Source: Pseudoalteromonas sp. S2755
Lineage (GTDB): Bacteria > Pseudomonadota > Gammaproteobacteria > Enterobacterales > Alteromonadaceae
Direction of reading: 5' to 3'
NCBI RefSeq assembly: GCF_005886535.1
Contig: NZ_PNDS01000140.1
Location: 1 to 64,000, forward strand
Length of the DNA: 64,000 bases
The notes below the pieces were generated by a model. The model had not been told where the DNA came from and searched no databases. It saw only the letters and a list, made by a program, of their open reading frames with translations. Position 1 is the first letter of the stretch; each line of letters starts with the position of its first letter. Made by a program: the position numbers and the translations under genes. This document shows, in pieces, positions 1 to 7,628 of the stretch.

Positions 1-24
1 TCTAACCAACTGAGCTACGGTCGT
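1..24 (-). tRNA. tRNA gene, partial (5' part only)
   Basis: Read on the minus strand, the first 24 bases give a 7-base acceptor strand, the TA of positions 8-9 and the typical D-stem and loop GCTCAGTTGGTTAGA. The anticodon lies outside the window, so the amino acid cannot be assigned. A near-consensus promoter sits directly upstream. Confidence 0.8.
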
Positions 25-40
25 ACAATAACATTTTCTT

Positions 41-70
41 ATTAAATTTTTTCAGGTCTGTGCCTGTCAA
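41..70 (-). promoter_or_regulatory. Promoter of the partial tRNA gene
   Basis: On the minus strand a perfect -35 TTGACA (65-70) is followed after 18 bases by TTTAAT (41-46), five of six matches to the -10 consensus. The tRNA 5' end lies about 17 bases further on, the right distance for a short pre-tRNA leader. Confidence 0.6.
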
Positions 71-148
71 CGCGTTGTAATATATAGTGACTCAGCTAAC
101 GGATCAAGCGGCTTTCCGTAATTTTTTGATTGTTTGCCTTTTTTTTGT

Positions 149-1144
149 TCATACTGGAGGGATTTCACACAACTCGTAAAATTTTTGCCACCATTTTACG
201 TGTGCTTTCGCAGAATCTTTAAGGTTATCCAAGTGTTGTTGAAGCGTGAGCGGATCGGCAACGTTATTATTTTGATACAATAGGTGGATGGGTTGCCAGG
301 CTGCGATCAATTCTTCCATAGAACGAGAGAGCACCGCCTGATAAGGCTGAAGAACGGATAAATAATACTTGTTGAAGATATTGCTTATGATCTTAGCCTG
401 CTTTTTGTTTCCGCCACTTTTGCAAATATCATCTCTCAGCCTAAGTTGTTTTAATTGACGTGTGGTCGCATTATTCAGTTGAGCTTGTTTACGGACGCTC
501 GTCACCAAAGATGAGATAAATCGCTGAGAAAGCACTTTTAAAGCGGGTGTGAGTGTGACTGGGTTGAGATTTTCTGGCGTGTCTAAGTGTATTGCCAGCT
601 CTGCGAGCTCGTTAACTGCCTCTAGCATGTTGCTGTGGGCTGCTGGCGACTCTAGTGGCACTTCTTCAGCGATTAACAAGCTCAAACTTGCCAACTCTCT
701 TTCAAATGTCATCATATGAAGAAAGTAAAGTGGAAGCTGTTGTTTCTTTTCCTGTATTGCTTGGGTGAATGTTTGTTTCAACTCGTCGCTTGTGTTTGGG
801 TGCTGAATGCAGTGAGGCGCTTGCTGAATAAATAAGATGGTGTATTTCAAGCGCTCGCTTGGGTAACTTACTTTCCCTAATTGATTATTTTGCGCAGCGA
901 TGAGATTTGTGACTTTGCAGTGTCCAGCGGTCGCGATGTCTAACATAGAGATAGTTAGCTCACTTGTCGGCAATGGTACTTTTTGTACCTCCGGATTGTA
1001 AAGTGGTGCAGGGAGTACCACTTCTATGTCAGTTACGCTCGCCAAACGTTGTTGATATTCAACAGCAATATCGCTCGGCTGCTTGCTGCAGCCGGCCAAA
1101 GTAAATAGTATTAGCGTACTAGCTATTCGCTTGACTAATCTCAA
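149..1144 (-). CDS. DUF3080 family lipoprotein
   Basis: This 331-residue protein starts with a basic N-terminus, a hydrophobic stretch and the lipobox LAGC, with Cys19 as the predicted lipidated residue, so it is probably an outer- or inner-membrane lipoprotein. The rest is soluble and largely helical with no catalytic motif I recognise. It matches what I know of DUF3080 proteins of Vibrio and Alteromonadales, which have no assigned function. Its start codon lies inside the end of the upstream MATE pump gene, an overlap of 26 bases, so the two are probably translationally coupled. Whether it assists the pump is unknown. The family assignment is by recognition and was not tested by a search. 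Confidence 0.75.
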   Translation of the reverse strand: MRLVKRIASTLILFTLAGCSKQPSDIAVEYQQRLASVTDIEVVLPAPLYNPEVQKVPLPTSELTISMLDIATAGHCKVTNLIAAQNNQLGKVSYPSERLKYTILFIQQAPHCIQHPNTSDELKQTFTQAIQEKKQQLPLYFLHMMTFERELASLSLLIAEEVPLESPAAHSNMLEAVNELAELAIHLDTPENLNPVTLTPALKVLSQRFISSLVTSVRKQAQLNNATTRQLKQLRLRDDICKSGGNKKQAKIISNIFNKYYLSVLQPYQAVLSRSMEELIAAWQPIHLLYQNNNVADPLTLQQHLDNLKDSAKAHVKWWQKFYELCEIPPV

Positions 1145-2477
1145 ATTTCACCCGTTTGTTTACGCATGTCACCAATAATACTGCCGCCGTACTCAAGCCA
1201 ATAATGATACCAATCCAGAAGCCTTGAGGACCCATTGCAGGCGTTATTAGATCGGTTTTTGCTAATACATAGCCTAATGTAAACCCAATTAGCCAATATG
1301 ATACAAAGGTAACCCAAGATATTGGTTTAGTATATTTGAGCCCCCTTAACACACCATTTGCCGAGACTTGTAATGCATCGGGTAATTGATACAAACAAGC
1401 CAGCACCATAATGCTGGTTGCAAGAGCGGCTACTTCAGTATTGTTGGTATAGAGCCAAACAATCTGATCTCTTCCTATATACGTAATGAGTGCGACAAAT
1501 AGTGCAATTAAGGTGGCCAAGAGAAACGCGGTATTGACTGAAAGCTTAAGCTGATCTAGCGCTCCTTGTCCAGTTAGATTACCGATCCGTATCGCAATAG
1601 CCATCGACAAACTTAATGGCATCATAAACAGCATGGTAGTGACGCTAGCTGCGATTTGGTGACCGGATACAGAAATAGGGCCTAGATCCGCAATAAATAA
1701 CGGAATGCATGCAAATAGCGTCACTTCAAAGAAGGTTGCCAATGCAATTGGAAAGCCAAGTGCTGCAACATATTTCATCATAGAGAGACTGGGTTTGGTA
1801 AAACCGCTGATGAGGACTTTTCCATCTATGTGTTTACTCCTCAAGCTATACACCCACTGAGCAATTGCCATTGACCAAAGCACGATGGATGTAGCTAGGC
1901 CACAGCCCGCACTACCAAGCGCTGGCGCGCCAAATTTGCCATAGATGAAAATATAGTTAGCAACGACATTAATACAAAGACCAACAATACTGATGTAAAA
2001 AGCAGGCTTTGTTTGCCCGACCCCTTCGGTGACATTGCGGTACACCGTAAAGATCAAAAAGCCCAATAGACCCCATTTCACAAAATCAATATAGCTTTGA
2101 GCGAGGGTCTGAACATTCTCACTTGCCCCGATATTTGAAAAAACCATAGAAGTAAAGTTCGCTAAAACCAAACCGACGGTAAAAAGCGCTAAAGCAAGAT
2201 ACAAGCTTTGCTGGAAAAATAGTTTGATCCCTGCGGTGTCTTTAGCGCCATGGCAATGCGCAACAATACTGGTAAGTGCTAGCAAGATCCCCTGTAAACT
2301 AAAAATCAAAGGGTTCCAAACACCCGTAGCAATAGAAAGAGCAGCCAAGTCCTCAGCACTGACTTGACCTGCCATCATCGTATCAACGACGGTCATTAAG
2401 ACTAAAGTAACTTGAGCGAGAAAAACAGGGAGCGCAAGTTGAAGCAAGCGTCTGGCTTCCCAAGTTGAAAAATTCAT
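1119..2477 (-). CDS. norM: MATE family multidrug/Na+ antiporter (NorM/MdtK type)
   Basis: A 452-residue, very hydrophobic protein with about twelve predicted membrane helices arranged as two similar halves, as in NorM and MdtK (about 456 residues). Early residues such as LALPVFLAQVTLVLMTVVDT and the segment around 'GVGQTKPAF' are typical of the NorM branch. It is expected to export cationic drugs or dyes in exchange for Na+ or H+ at the inner membrane. In E. coli mdtK is also divergent from the riboflavin synthase gene, and the same arrangement is seen here, which supports the assignment. The gene overlaps the following DUF3080 lipoprotein gene by 26 bases. The ribosome binding site is weak. 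Confidence 0.9.
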   Translation of the reverse strand: MNFSTWEARRLLQLALPVFLAQVTLVLMTVVDTMMAGQVSAEDLAALSIATGVWNPLIFSLQGILLALTSIVAHCHGAKDTAGIKLFFQQSLYLALALFTVGLVLANFTSMVFSNIGASENVQTLAQSYIDFVKWGLLGFLIFTVYRNVTEGVGQTKPAFYISIVGLCINVVANYIFIYGKFGAPALGSAGCGLATSIVLWSMAIAQWVYSLRSKHIDGKVLISGFTKPSLSMMKYVAALGFPIALATFFEVTLFACIPLFIADLGPISVSGHQIAASVTTMLFMMPLSLSMAIAIRIGNLTGQGALDQLKLSVNTAFLLATLIALFVALITYIGRDQIVWLYTNNTEVAALATSIMVLACLYQLPDALQVSANGVLRGLKYTKPISWVTFVSYWLIGFTLGYVLAKTDLITPAMGPQGFWIGIIIGLSTAAVLLVTCVNKRVKFEISQANS

Positions 2478-2652
2478 GATGAGATACTACTTAAGGCGTA
2501 AAAACGTTAGTTTATTTTAGTGCTTTGTTTTTAGCAAAACTTTGTGGCTAGCAGTCACAACTATTTTTATCTAGTTGGATATTAAAAACAAATTAAGTAC
2601 ATCTCTTAGTGCGATTTCGCTACAATCTCAAGGATAAATTAAGAGGGTAGAT

Positions 2653-3294
2653 ATGTTTACAGGAATTGTACAAACAAAAGCGACTGTGGTGTCAGCGAAA
2701 CAGGTTGATAATATATTAAAATTAGTTATTTCTGTTGGTGCTAAATACCTCGATAAACTGACCTTGGGTGCGAGCATCGCAATTAACGGATGTTGCCTAA
2801 CTGTGGTGCATTTCGAACAGCCAGAAAACGATGTGGTAGGGCAAGTTTGCTTTGATGTGATTGATGAAACATTGAGACTCACTAACCTAGGTGAAGTACA
2901 AAGAGGGGCACAGGTAAATTTCGAGCGCTCGATGACGTTTGGGACGGAACTGGGCGGACATATAATTTCAGGCCATATTCAAACAAGCGCGAAGATAAGT
3001 GAAATACATCGGAACGAAGGCAACTGTAGGATGCATATAGCCTTGCCAGAAGCGTGGCATAAGTATGTTATGTATAAAGGCTTTATCGCAGTTAACGGTG
3101 CGAGTCTGACAGTAGGAGAGCTTGACCATAACGGCTTTTGGTTACATCTAATACCCGAAACACTAGCACTTACAAATCTAGGCAAGATGGATGTGGGAGA
3201 CTGTGTAAATATTGAGGTTGACCAACAAACCTACACAATTATTAATACCGTTGAAAACTACATGAAGAAGCAAACTTTATTGAAGCACAGCTAG
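2653..3294 (+). CDS. ribE: Riboflavin synthase, alpha subunit
   Basis: This enzyme dismutates two 6,7-dimethyl-8-ribityllumazine molecules to riboflavin in the cytoplasm. The protein has 213 residues, the same length as the E. coli enzyme, and starts with the family's MFTGIVQ. Two lumazine-binding repeats are visible: residues about 1-97 with INGCCLTV, and about 98-200 with VNGASLTV. AGAGGG lies 7 bases before the ATG. No FMN riboswitch is visible in the 175 bases upstream. The gene stands alone, divergent from norM. The E. coli gene has been called both ribC and ribE. Confidence 0.95.
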   Translation: MFTGIVQTKATVVSAKQVDNILKLVISVGAKYLDKLTLGASIAINGCCLTVVHFEQPENDVVGQVCFDVIDETLRLTNLGEVQRGAQVNFERSMTFGTELGGHIISGHIQTSAKISEIHRNEGNCRMHIALPEAWHKYVMYKGFIAVNGASLTVGELDHNGFWLHLIPETLALTNLGKMDVGDCVNIEVDQQTYTIINTVENYMKKQTLLKHS

Positions 3295-3370
3295 TACCTT
3301 GCCTGAGTAAAACCCTTTAAGTCTATCTTTAGGCGAAAAAGTAATGGCTGAGGTTGTACCAACTTGACAA

Positions 3371-3390
3371 GCAGCTCGTAAATGAGCTGC
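3371..3390 (+). terminator. Possible terminator hairpin after ribE
   Basis: A perfect 7-base-pair stem (GCAGCTC / GAGCTGC) with a 6-base loop lies between the convergent ribE and CPXCG genes. There is no clear T-run after it on either strand, so its action as an intrinsic terminator is uncertain. Confidence 0.3.
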
Positions 3391-3419
3391 CCGTTATCTA
3401 TATGGCGCCTCTGCTGTGG

Positions 3420-3623
3420 TTAAAACACTTGCTCGTCATCGCTATCAACTCTAAGTTCAAGCTTATTGTGCAGTTGGTCTAAGTGCATATTTAGGTGTAT
3501 TGGATTGCAACAAGCCGCACAGTCTTCGTAGTAATCCTGATCGCCCTCACTCGTATCAAGATTAACAAAAATATGATGTCCACAATGCGGGCATTCAATA
3601 CGTTGTTGATATAGGTTTTTCAT
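3420..3623 (-). CDS. CPXCG-motif cysteine-rich zinc-ribbon protein
   Basis: A 67-residue protein with the pair CPHCG (near residue 11) and CAACC (near residue 37), spaced like a four-cysteine zinc ribbon and followed by an acidic tail. It fits the small 'CPXCG motif-containing' family of gammaproteobacteria, whose function is unknown. The frame is open to a TTG at 3647, but an ATG at 3623 directly follows a strong ribosome binding site (GGTGGAGGG), so that start is preferred. The gene is convergent with ribE and downstream of the kinase-like gene. Confidence 0.75.
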   Translation of the reverse strand: MKNLYQQRIECPHCGHHIFVNLDTSEGDQDYYEDCAACCNPIHLNMHLDQLHNKLELRVDSDDEQVF

Positions 3624-3693
3624 TGGCCCTCCACCTGAATTGGCCAAACTAAATACCTTTTAACTATAGCGCATTGTGACGAAAATATGGCAG

Positions 3694-4548
3694 TTATTTG
3701 AGCAGGGCTTGCACTTGTTCTGCCGCGTCCCGTATGTACTTGCCAGCAAACAAGTTTGCTTGCACTAGAAGAGGATATAAGCGATAAATGTCTACACGCT
3801 CAGCCGCATTTTCTGCAAGTGGATAGATAGACTCATAACCACGGTAGAAGTCATCTGGCAATGGAGCAAATAGCGAAGCCATAGCAATATCAACTTCTCT
3901 ATCACCATAGTAGCAAGCTGGAGAAAATAGTACGGGCTTTTGGCGGCTAAAGCCAATGTTACCATGCCAAAAGTTACCATGAACCAAAGACGGTTGAACT
4001 TGGTGTGGAAGGAGTGGTTTAAGTTGCTCTACGAATGTGTCGATATCGGTGAGGATAATCCCTTTTTCAGCCAGCAGTTGCAGCTGCCAACCAATTCTTT
4101 CTTCGGCGAAAAAAACTTCCCATTTTTTATGCCATTGATTTGGTTGGGGCAGCTCGTGAATGTAATTGTCTTCTTCTAGGCCAAACATTTCCTGTTCATG
4201 ACGTTGGTGCATTTTAGCTAGGCTTTGGCCACACTCAAGCCAATTTTCATTGCGATGATCAAGCTCTAACCATTCCAGCACAATAAAGCAGAACTCAACA
4301 CTCGTCCCCAGGGTAATTGTATCGGCAACGAGAAAATCAGAGTCACGGATGAGCTTTTCTCGATTAGATGCCTCACACTCAAACCGCTCTAAAGCCTGAA
4401 TCGGAGCTACTTTGACTAAAAATTGATGGGTATCATCTGCAATCTTATAAAGCTTTTTAGACCCATAACTTTTTAAGGTTTGCTTTGATGAAAGCTCAAA
4501 CGCGTCATGGAGAGATTCAGAGATTTGTTGGTTGACTTTGTTCCACAT
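3694..4548 (-). CDS. Fructosamine kinase family protein, probably catalytically inactive
   Basis: At 284 residues this has the full length and layout of fructosamine/ketosamine-3-kinases (E. coli YniA), which phosphorylate glycated amines so that they fall off proteins. The nucleotide-binding lysine segment FLVKV and the later glutamate (CEASNREK) are present. Segments such as WQLQLLAEKGI and PACYYGDREVDIAM closely follow YniA. However, the catalytic loop reads HGNFWHGN where the family has HGDLWxGN, and the metal-binding DPA is SPA (LFSPACYY). Both key aspartates are therefore replaced, by Asn and Ser. The frame is intact, so this is not an ordinary decayed gene. It is either a pseudokinase or a divergent enzyme. 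It is divergent from the DUF445 gene. Confidence 0.85.
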   Translation of the reverse strand: MWNKVNQQISESLHDAFELSSKQTLKSYGSKKLYKIADDTHQFLVKVAPIQALERFECEASNREKLIRDSDFLVADTITLGTSVEFCFIVLEWLELDHRNENWLECGQSLAKMHQRHEQEMFGLEEDNYIHELPQPNQWHKKWEVFFAEERIGWQLQLLAEKGIILTDIDTFVEQLKPLLPHQVQPSLVHGNFWHGNIGFSRQKPVLFSPACYYGDREVDIAMASLFAPLPDDFYRGYESIYPLAENAAERVDIYRLYPLLVQANLFAGKYIRDAAEQVQALLK

Positions 4549-4673
4549 AAGTTAGATCCAACATATTCACTTATTCTAAAATATGGTTGAAATTCTCAAG
4601 ATCACAAATACTTGAGGCCTTTTTCTAAAAAAAATAAAATATCGCGTCTGTCATTTTATCCAAGGGAAGTACA

Positions 4674-5366
4674 TTGAATAAAAATATCATCACCAATCTA
4701 CTGGCGATACTGCTAACAGTTACTGGGTTCACACTAGAAAACGATGTGCTGTTTTCGATAGGATTGTTTGCACTATCTGGCGCATTGACGAATTGGTTAG
4801 CGGTACATATGTTATTTGAGAAAGTACCTTTCCTCTATGGTTCGGGGATTATTACGCTTAAGTTCGAATCGTTTAAAGCGTCGATTAGAGAGCTCATCTT
4901 GAGCGAGTTTTTTAGTAAAGAGAAACTAGAAAAGTTTCTTGACAAGGGGCATCCAAAGTTTGACTTAGCGCCGATAGCCAATAAAGTCGATTTAAATCCG
5001 GCGTTCGACCGTTTGTTAAGTGTTATTGAAGCGTCTCAATTTGGCACGATGCTACAGATGTTTGGAGGGGCTGAAGCGGTACAACCGCTTCGAGAGCCAT
5101 TTATTGAGAAAATGCGATTAGCAATAGTTGAGCTCGGTGAGCAGCCTGAGTTTGATGCGGCGATTAGTGAATCGCTCAGTAACGGTCTACTTGGTGATGA
5201 TTTACATCACACGATTGAAAAAGCGGTGGATGAGCGACTTAATGAGCTAACGCCGAAAATGGTAAAAGAGATTGTACAAAACATGATTAAGACTCACTTA
5301 GGCTGGTTAGTTGTGTGGGGTGGAGTCTTTGGGGGTCTATTCGGATTATTGGCTGCAGTTGTGTAG
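4674..5366 (+). CDS. DUF445 family membrane protein
   Basis: This 230-residue protein has two N-terminal membrane helices, the family signature GALTNWLAVHMLFEK near residues 36-50, a central helical soluble part, and a C-terminal membrane helix rich in Gly (LGWLVVWGGVFGGLFGLLAAV). It matches the DUF445/YheB-like family, which has no established role. No in-frame ATG precedes the conserved part. The start is a TTG with AAGGGA 6 bases upstream. A strong bidirectional terminator follows the gene. Confidence 0.8.
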   Translation: MNKNIITNLLAILLTVTGFTLENDVLFSIGLFALSGALTNWLAVHMLFEKVPFLYGSGIITLKFESFKASIRELILSEFFSKEKLEKFLDKGHPKFDLAPIANKVDLNPAFDRLLSVIEASQFGTMLQMFGGAEAVQPLREPFIEKMRLAIVELGEQPEFDAAISESLSNGLLGDDLHHTIEKAVDERLNELTPKMVKEIVQNMIKTHLGWLVVWGGVFGGLFGLLAAVV

Positions 5367-5379
5367 CTGATTAATGAAA

Positions 5380-5416
5380 AAGGCGTAGTCAGGGATTTCT
5401 ACGCCTTGCTTTTTTG
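5380..5416. terminator. Bidirectional intrinsic terminator
   Basis: A 9-base-pair stem AAGGCGTAG / CTACGCCTT with a 10-base loop is followed by a T-run on the plus strand (5410-5416) and a shorter T-run on the minus strand. It lies between the convergent DUF445 and DUF3718-like genes and probably ends both transcripts. Confidence 0.85.
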
Positions 5417-5437
5417 TTTACAAAAATGTCGACATGA

Positions 5438-5782
5438 CTACTTAGATCCTGAGACAAAAATGGTCTTTTTATCTAGTTTAGCGATGTCTTGAATACTGGT
5501 TTCTACAGTGCTGTCTACACCAAGGAAATCCGCAGCTTTATTAAACCCGTAGGTTGCTGCAAACTTGCCAACTGGCATATCATTGCAGTGCAGCTTTTCT
5601 TCTACAACACGTCTTTTTAGGTGGTTCTTTTTAATGGTGTGGAACAAGTGAATCTTATTGTCTTTGACTACCGACATACAAACTTTAGTCGCTTTACTAT
5701 TATCTGCAGCAACGAAGTCTGCCGCAGACGCGGTACCTGCGATCAGAAGTGAGGTTGCACATACTAAATTGAACAGTTTCAT
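5438..5782 (-). CDS. Small secreted DUF3718-like protein
   Basis: A 114-residue protein with a clear signal peptide (KLFNLVCATSLLIAGTASA, cleavage expected after residue 20) and a mature part of about 94 residues. Two cysteines (in KVCMSVV and LHCNDMPV) could form a disulfide in the periplasm, and the pattern C...CN..PVGKFAA resembles the DUF3718 family found in Shewanella and Pseudoalteromonas. Function is unknown. AAGGAGCT lies 8 bases before the ATG, on the minus strand. The gene is monocistronic, with the shared terminator behind it. The family assignment is moderately sure. Confidence 0.65.
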   Translation of the reverse strand: MKLFNLVCATSLLIAGTASAADFVAADNSKATKVCMSVVKDNKIHLFHTIKKNHLKRRVVEEKLHCNDMPVGKFAATYGFNKAADFLGVDSTVETSIQDIAKLDKKTIFVSGSK

Positions 5783-6224
5783 GGTTAGCTCCTTGGCTAT
5801 CTCTAGGACACGTTCTTAGTATTATCAAAGTTACCGCAGAATGCTGTAAATCAAATAATTCTGAATGTAATAGAGTATGTCAAATGTGTGCAGACTTTCT
5901 ATCTACCTGTAAAGTATTAAGTTATTTTATTTCTAAGGATACAAATAATAAAAATTTTTTTCATCATTAAATACTATTATCGATAATTTAACACCTCGTT
6001 CTTAGATTTGCTTCCGCTTTGTTACTTATGCCTCTTGATGTGTCAAAACATGTCAATATTGACGCTAATTTACATTCGGTTGTGATAACTAAGCTTTTCT
6101 AAATTACTCACTGATGACAACATGCGTTATAATGTTTGGACGTTCGTCGTAATTACTTGTCACTAAAACTCATAATTGCGTAAAGTGCGATTGCATGAGT
6201 TAAAGTCACAAAAAAACAATAGAG
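5783..6224. other. Intergenic region between divergent genes, 442 bases
   Basis: This AT-rich stretch holds no convincing coding frame. It must contain the promoters of the DUF3718-like gene and of the amidohydrolase pair. Clustered TGTCAA/TTGAC words at about 6041-6064 could be part of an operator, but no known regulator site is recognised. Confidence 0.5.
6059..6088 (+). promoter_or_regulatory. Candidate promoter for the amidohydrolase pair
   Basis: TTGACG (6059-6064) and TGATAA (6083-6088) are separated by 18 bases. Both are reasonable sigma-70 hexamers, but the region is AT-rich and other choices exist. The untranslated leader would be about 130 bases. Confidence 0.3.
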
Positions 6225-7616
6225 ATGACAAAAATGTATAAATTTACTCCCTCCTTAGTCGTAGCTGGCATCGCCGCAGCTTTGATGGGTTGTCAGGACA
6301 ACGGCCCACATAAAGAAAAAGTTACTATTGAGAAAAATCCATATCCAAGTACATACAAGCCTTTACCCTCTCAGTCGACCCTAATTACTAATGCAACCGT
6401 TCTGACCGGAACAGGTGAAAAGATAGAGCAAGGTGATGTATTTATTGTTGACGGTAAAATCAAGCAAGTTGGTAAAGACCTATCTGTCACCGCAGACATC
6501 ACCATTGATGCGGAAGGTAAATGGGTAACACCTGGCATTATCGATGTACACTCTCATTTAGGTGCTTACCCCAGCCCAAGTGTAGAATCGCACAGTGATG
6601 GCAATGAAATGATTAACCCTAATACTTCTCAAGTATGGGTTGAGCACTCTGTATGGCCGCAAGATCCAGGCTTTAACCGAGCTAGAGAAGGGGGGATCAC
6701 GACGTTACAAATCTTACCTGGCTCTGCAAATCTATTTGGTGGCCGAGGGGTTACCTTAAAAAATGTGCCAGCATCAACAATGCAAGCGATGAAATTCCCT
6801 GATGCGCCATATGGATTAAAAATGGCATGTGGTGAGAATCCAAAGCGTGTATACGGCTCTAAAGGTGTCGCGCCTTATACGCGTATGGGTAACATGGCTG
6901 GATACCGTGAAGCTTGGATTGAAGCTGGTGAATATAAGCGCGCGTGGGAACAGTACGAAGCTGAATATGCTGCTGGATTGAATCCGGATGCGCCAAAACG
7001 TGATATCAAGTTCGATACGCTTCGTGGTGTGCTAGATGGCGAAATCTTGATCCATAATCATTGTTACAAAGCGGAAGAAATGGCAATGATGATCGACTTG
7101 TCCAAAGAGTTTGGTTATCACGCAGGGACGTTCCACCACGGTATTGAAGCATACAAGATTGCAGATCTGTTAGGTGAAAACGGTAACTGTGCTGCGCTTT
7201 GGCCAGATTGGTGGGGCTTTAAGATGGAAGCCTATGATATGGTTCAGGAAAACGTTGCAATCGTTGATGCAGTGAAAAACTCATGTGCAATTGTTCATTC
7301 TGATTCAGACACCACAATCCAACGCTTGAATCATGAAGCTGCAAAAGTGATGAACACGGCTAACCAGTCTGGTTTTAACATCAACGAGCAGCATGCAATT
7401 AAATGGATCACCTCGAATGCTGCGAAATCGTTAGGTATTCTGGATAAAACCGGATCGCTTGAGCAAGGCAAACAAGCCGACGTAGTAATTTGGAACACCA
7501 ATCCGTTCAGCGTGTACTCTCGTGCAGAGCAGGTCTTTGTAGATGGTGGTAAAGTCTATGATCGTCACGATGAAAAATATCAAGCGGTTAGTGATTTTAT
7601 GTTAGGTCAAAAGTAA
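6225..7616 (+). CDS. Amidohydrolase family lipoprotein (metal site present)
   Basis: A 463-residue protein with an N-terminal hydrophobic segment ending in MGC (Cys23), so probably a lipoprotein exposed outside the inner membrane. The amidohydrolase fold is shown by the N-terminal beta domain (ITNATVLTGTGE...DGKI), the metal motif DVHSHLG (His109, His111), the later IHNH and HHGIEA histidines, the final acidic SDSDT motif, and the C-terminal GKQADVVIW typical of imidazolonepropionase-like enzymes. A metal-dependent hydrolase acting on a cyclic amide or peptide-like substrate is likely. The substrate is unknown. A nine-base-later ATG (6234) is an alternative start. It is followed 12 bases later by a related protein. 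Confidence 0.85.
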   Translation: MTKMYKFTPSLVVAGIAAALMGCQDNGPHKEKVTIEKNPYPSTYKPLPSQSTLITNATVLTGTGEKIEQGDVFIVDGKIKQVGKDLSVTADITIDAEGKWVTPGIIDVHSHLGAYPSPSVESHSDGNEMINPNTSQVWVEHSVWPQDPGFNRAREGGITTLQILPGSANLFGGRGVTLKNVPASTMQAMKFPDAPYGLKMACGENPKRVYGSKGVAPYTRMGNMAGYREAWIEAGEYKRAWEQYEAEYAAGLNPDAPKRDIKFDTLRGVLDGEILIHNHCYKAEEMAMMIDLSKEFGYHAGTFHHGIEAYKIADLLGENGNCAALWPDWWGFKMEAYDMVQENVAIVDAVKNSCAIVHSDSDTTIQRLNHEAAKVMNTANQSGFNINEQHAIKWITSNAAKSLGILDKTGSLEQGKQADVVIWNTNPFSVYSRAEQVFVDGGKVYDRHDEKYQAVSDFMLGQK

Positions 7617-7628
7617 GGAGTTGATGAG

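Noticed and set aside
2478..2652. FMN riboswitch upstream of riboflavin synthase
   Set aside because: The gap is 175 bases and none of the conserved RFN blocks is visible. In gammaproteobacteria the element usually precedes ribB instead.
4549..4673. Weak hairpin (CTCAAG / CTTGAG) followed by T before the DUF445 gene
   Set aside because: It has a 6-base-pair AT-rich stem with a long loop between divergent genes, where no terminator is needed. It is not distinguishable from chance.
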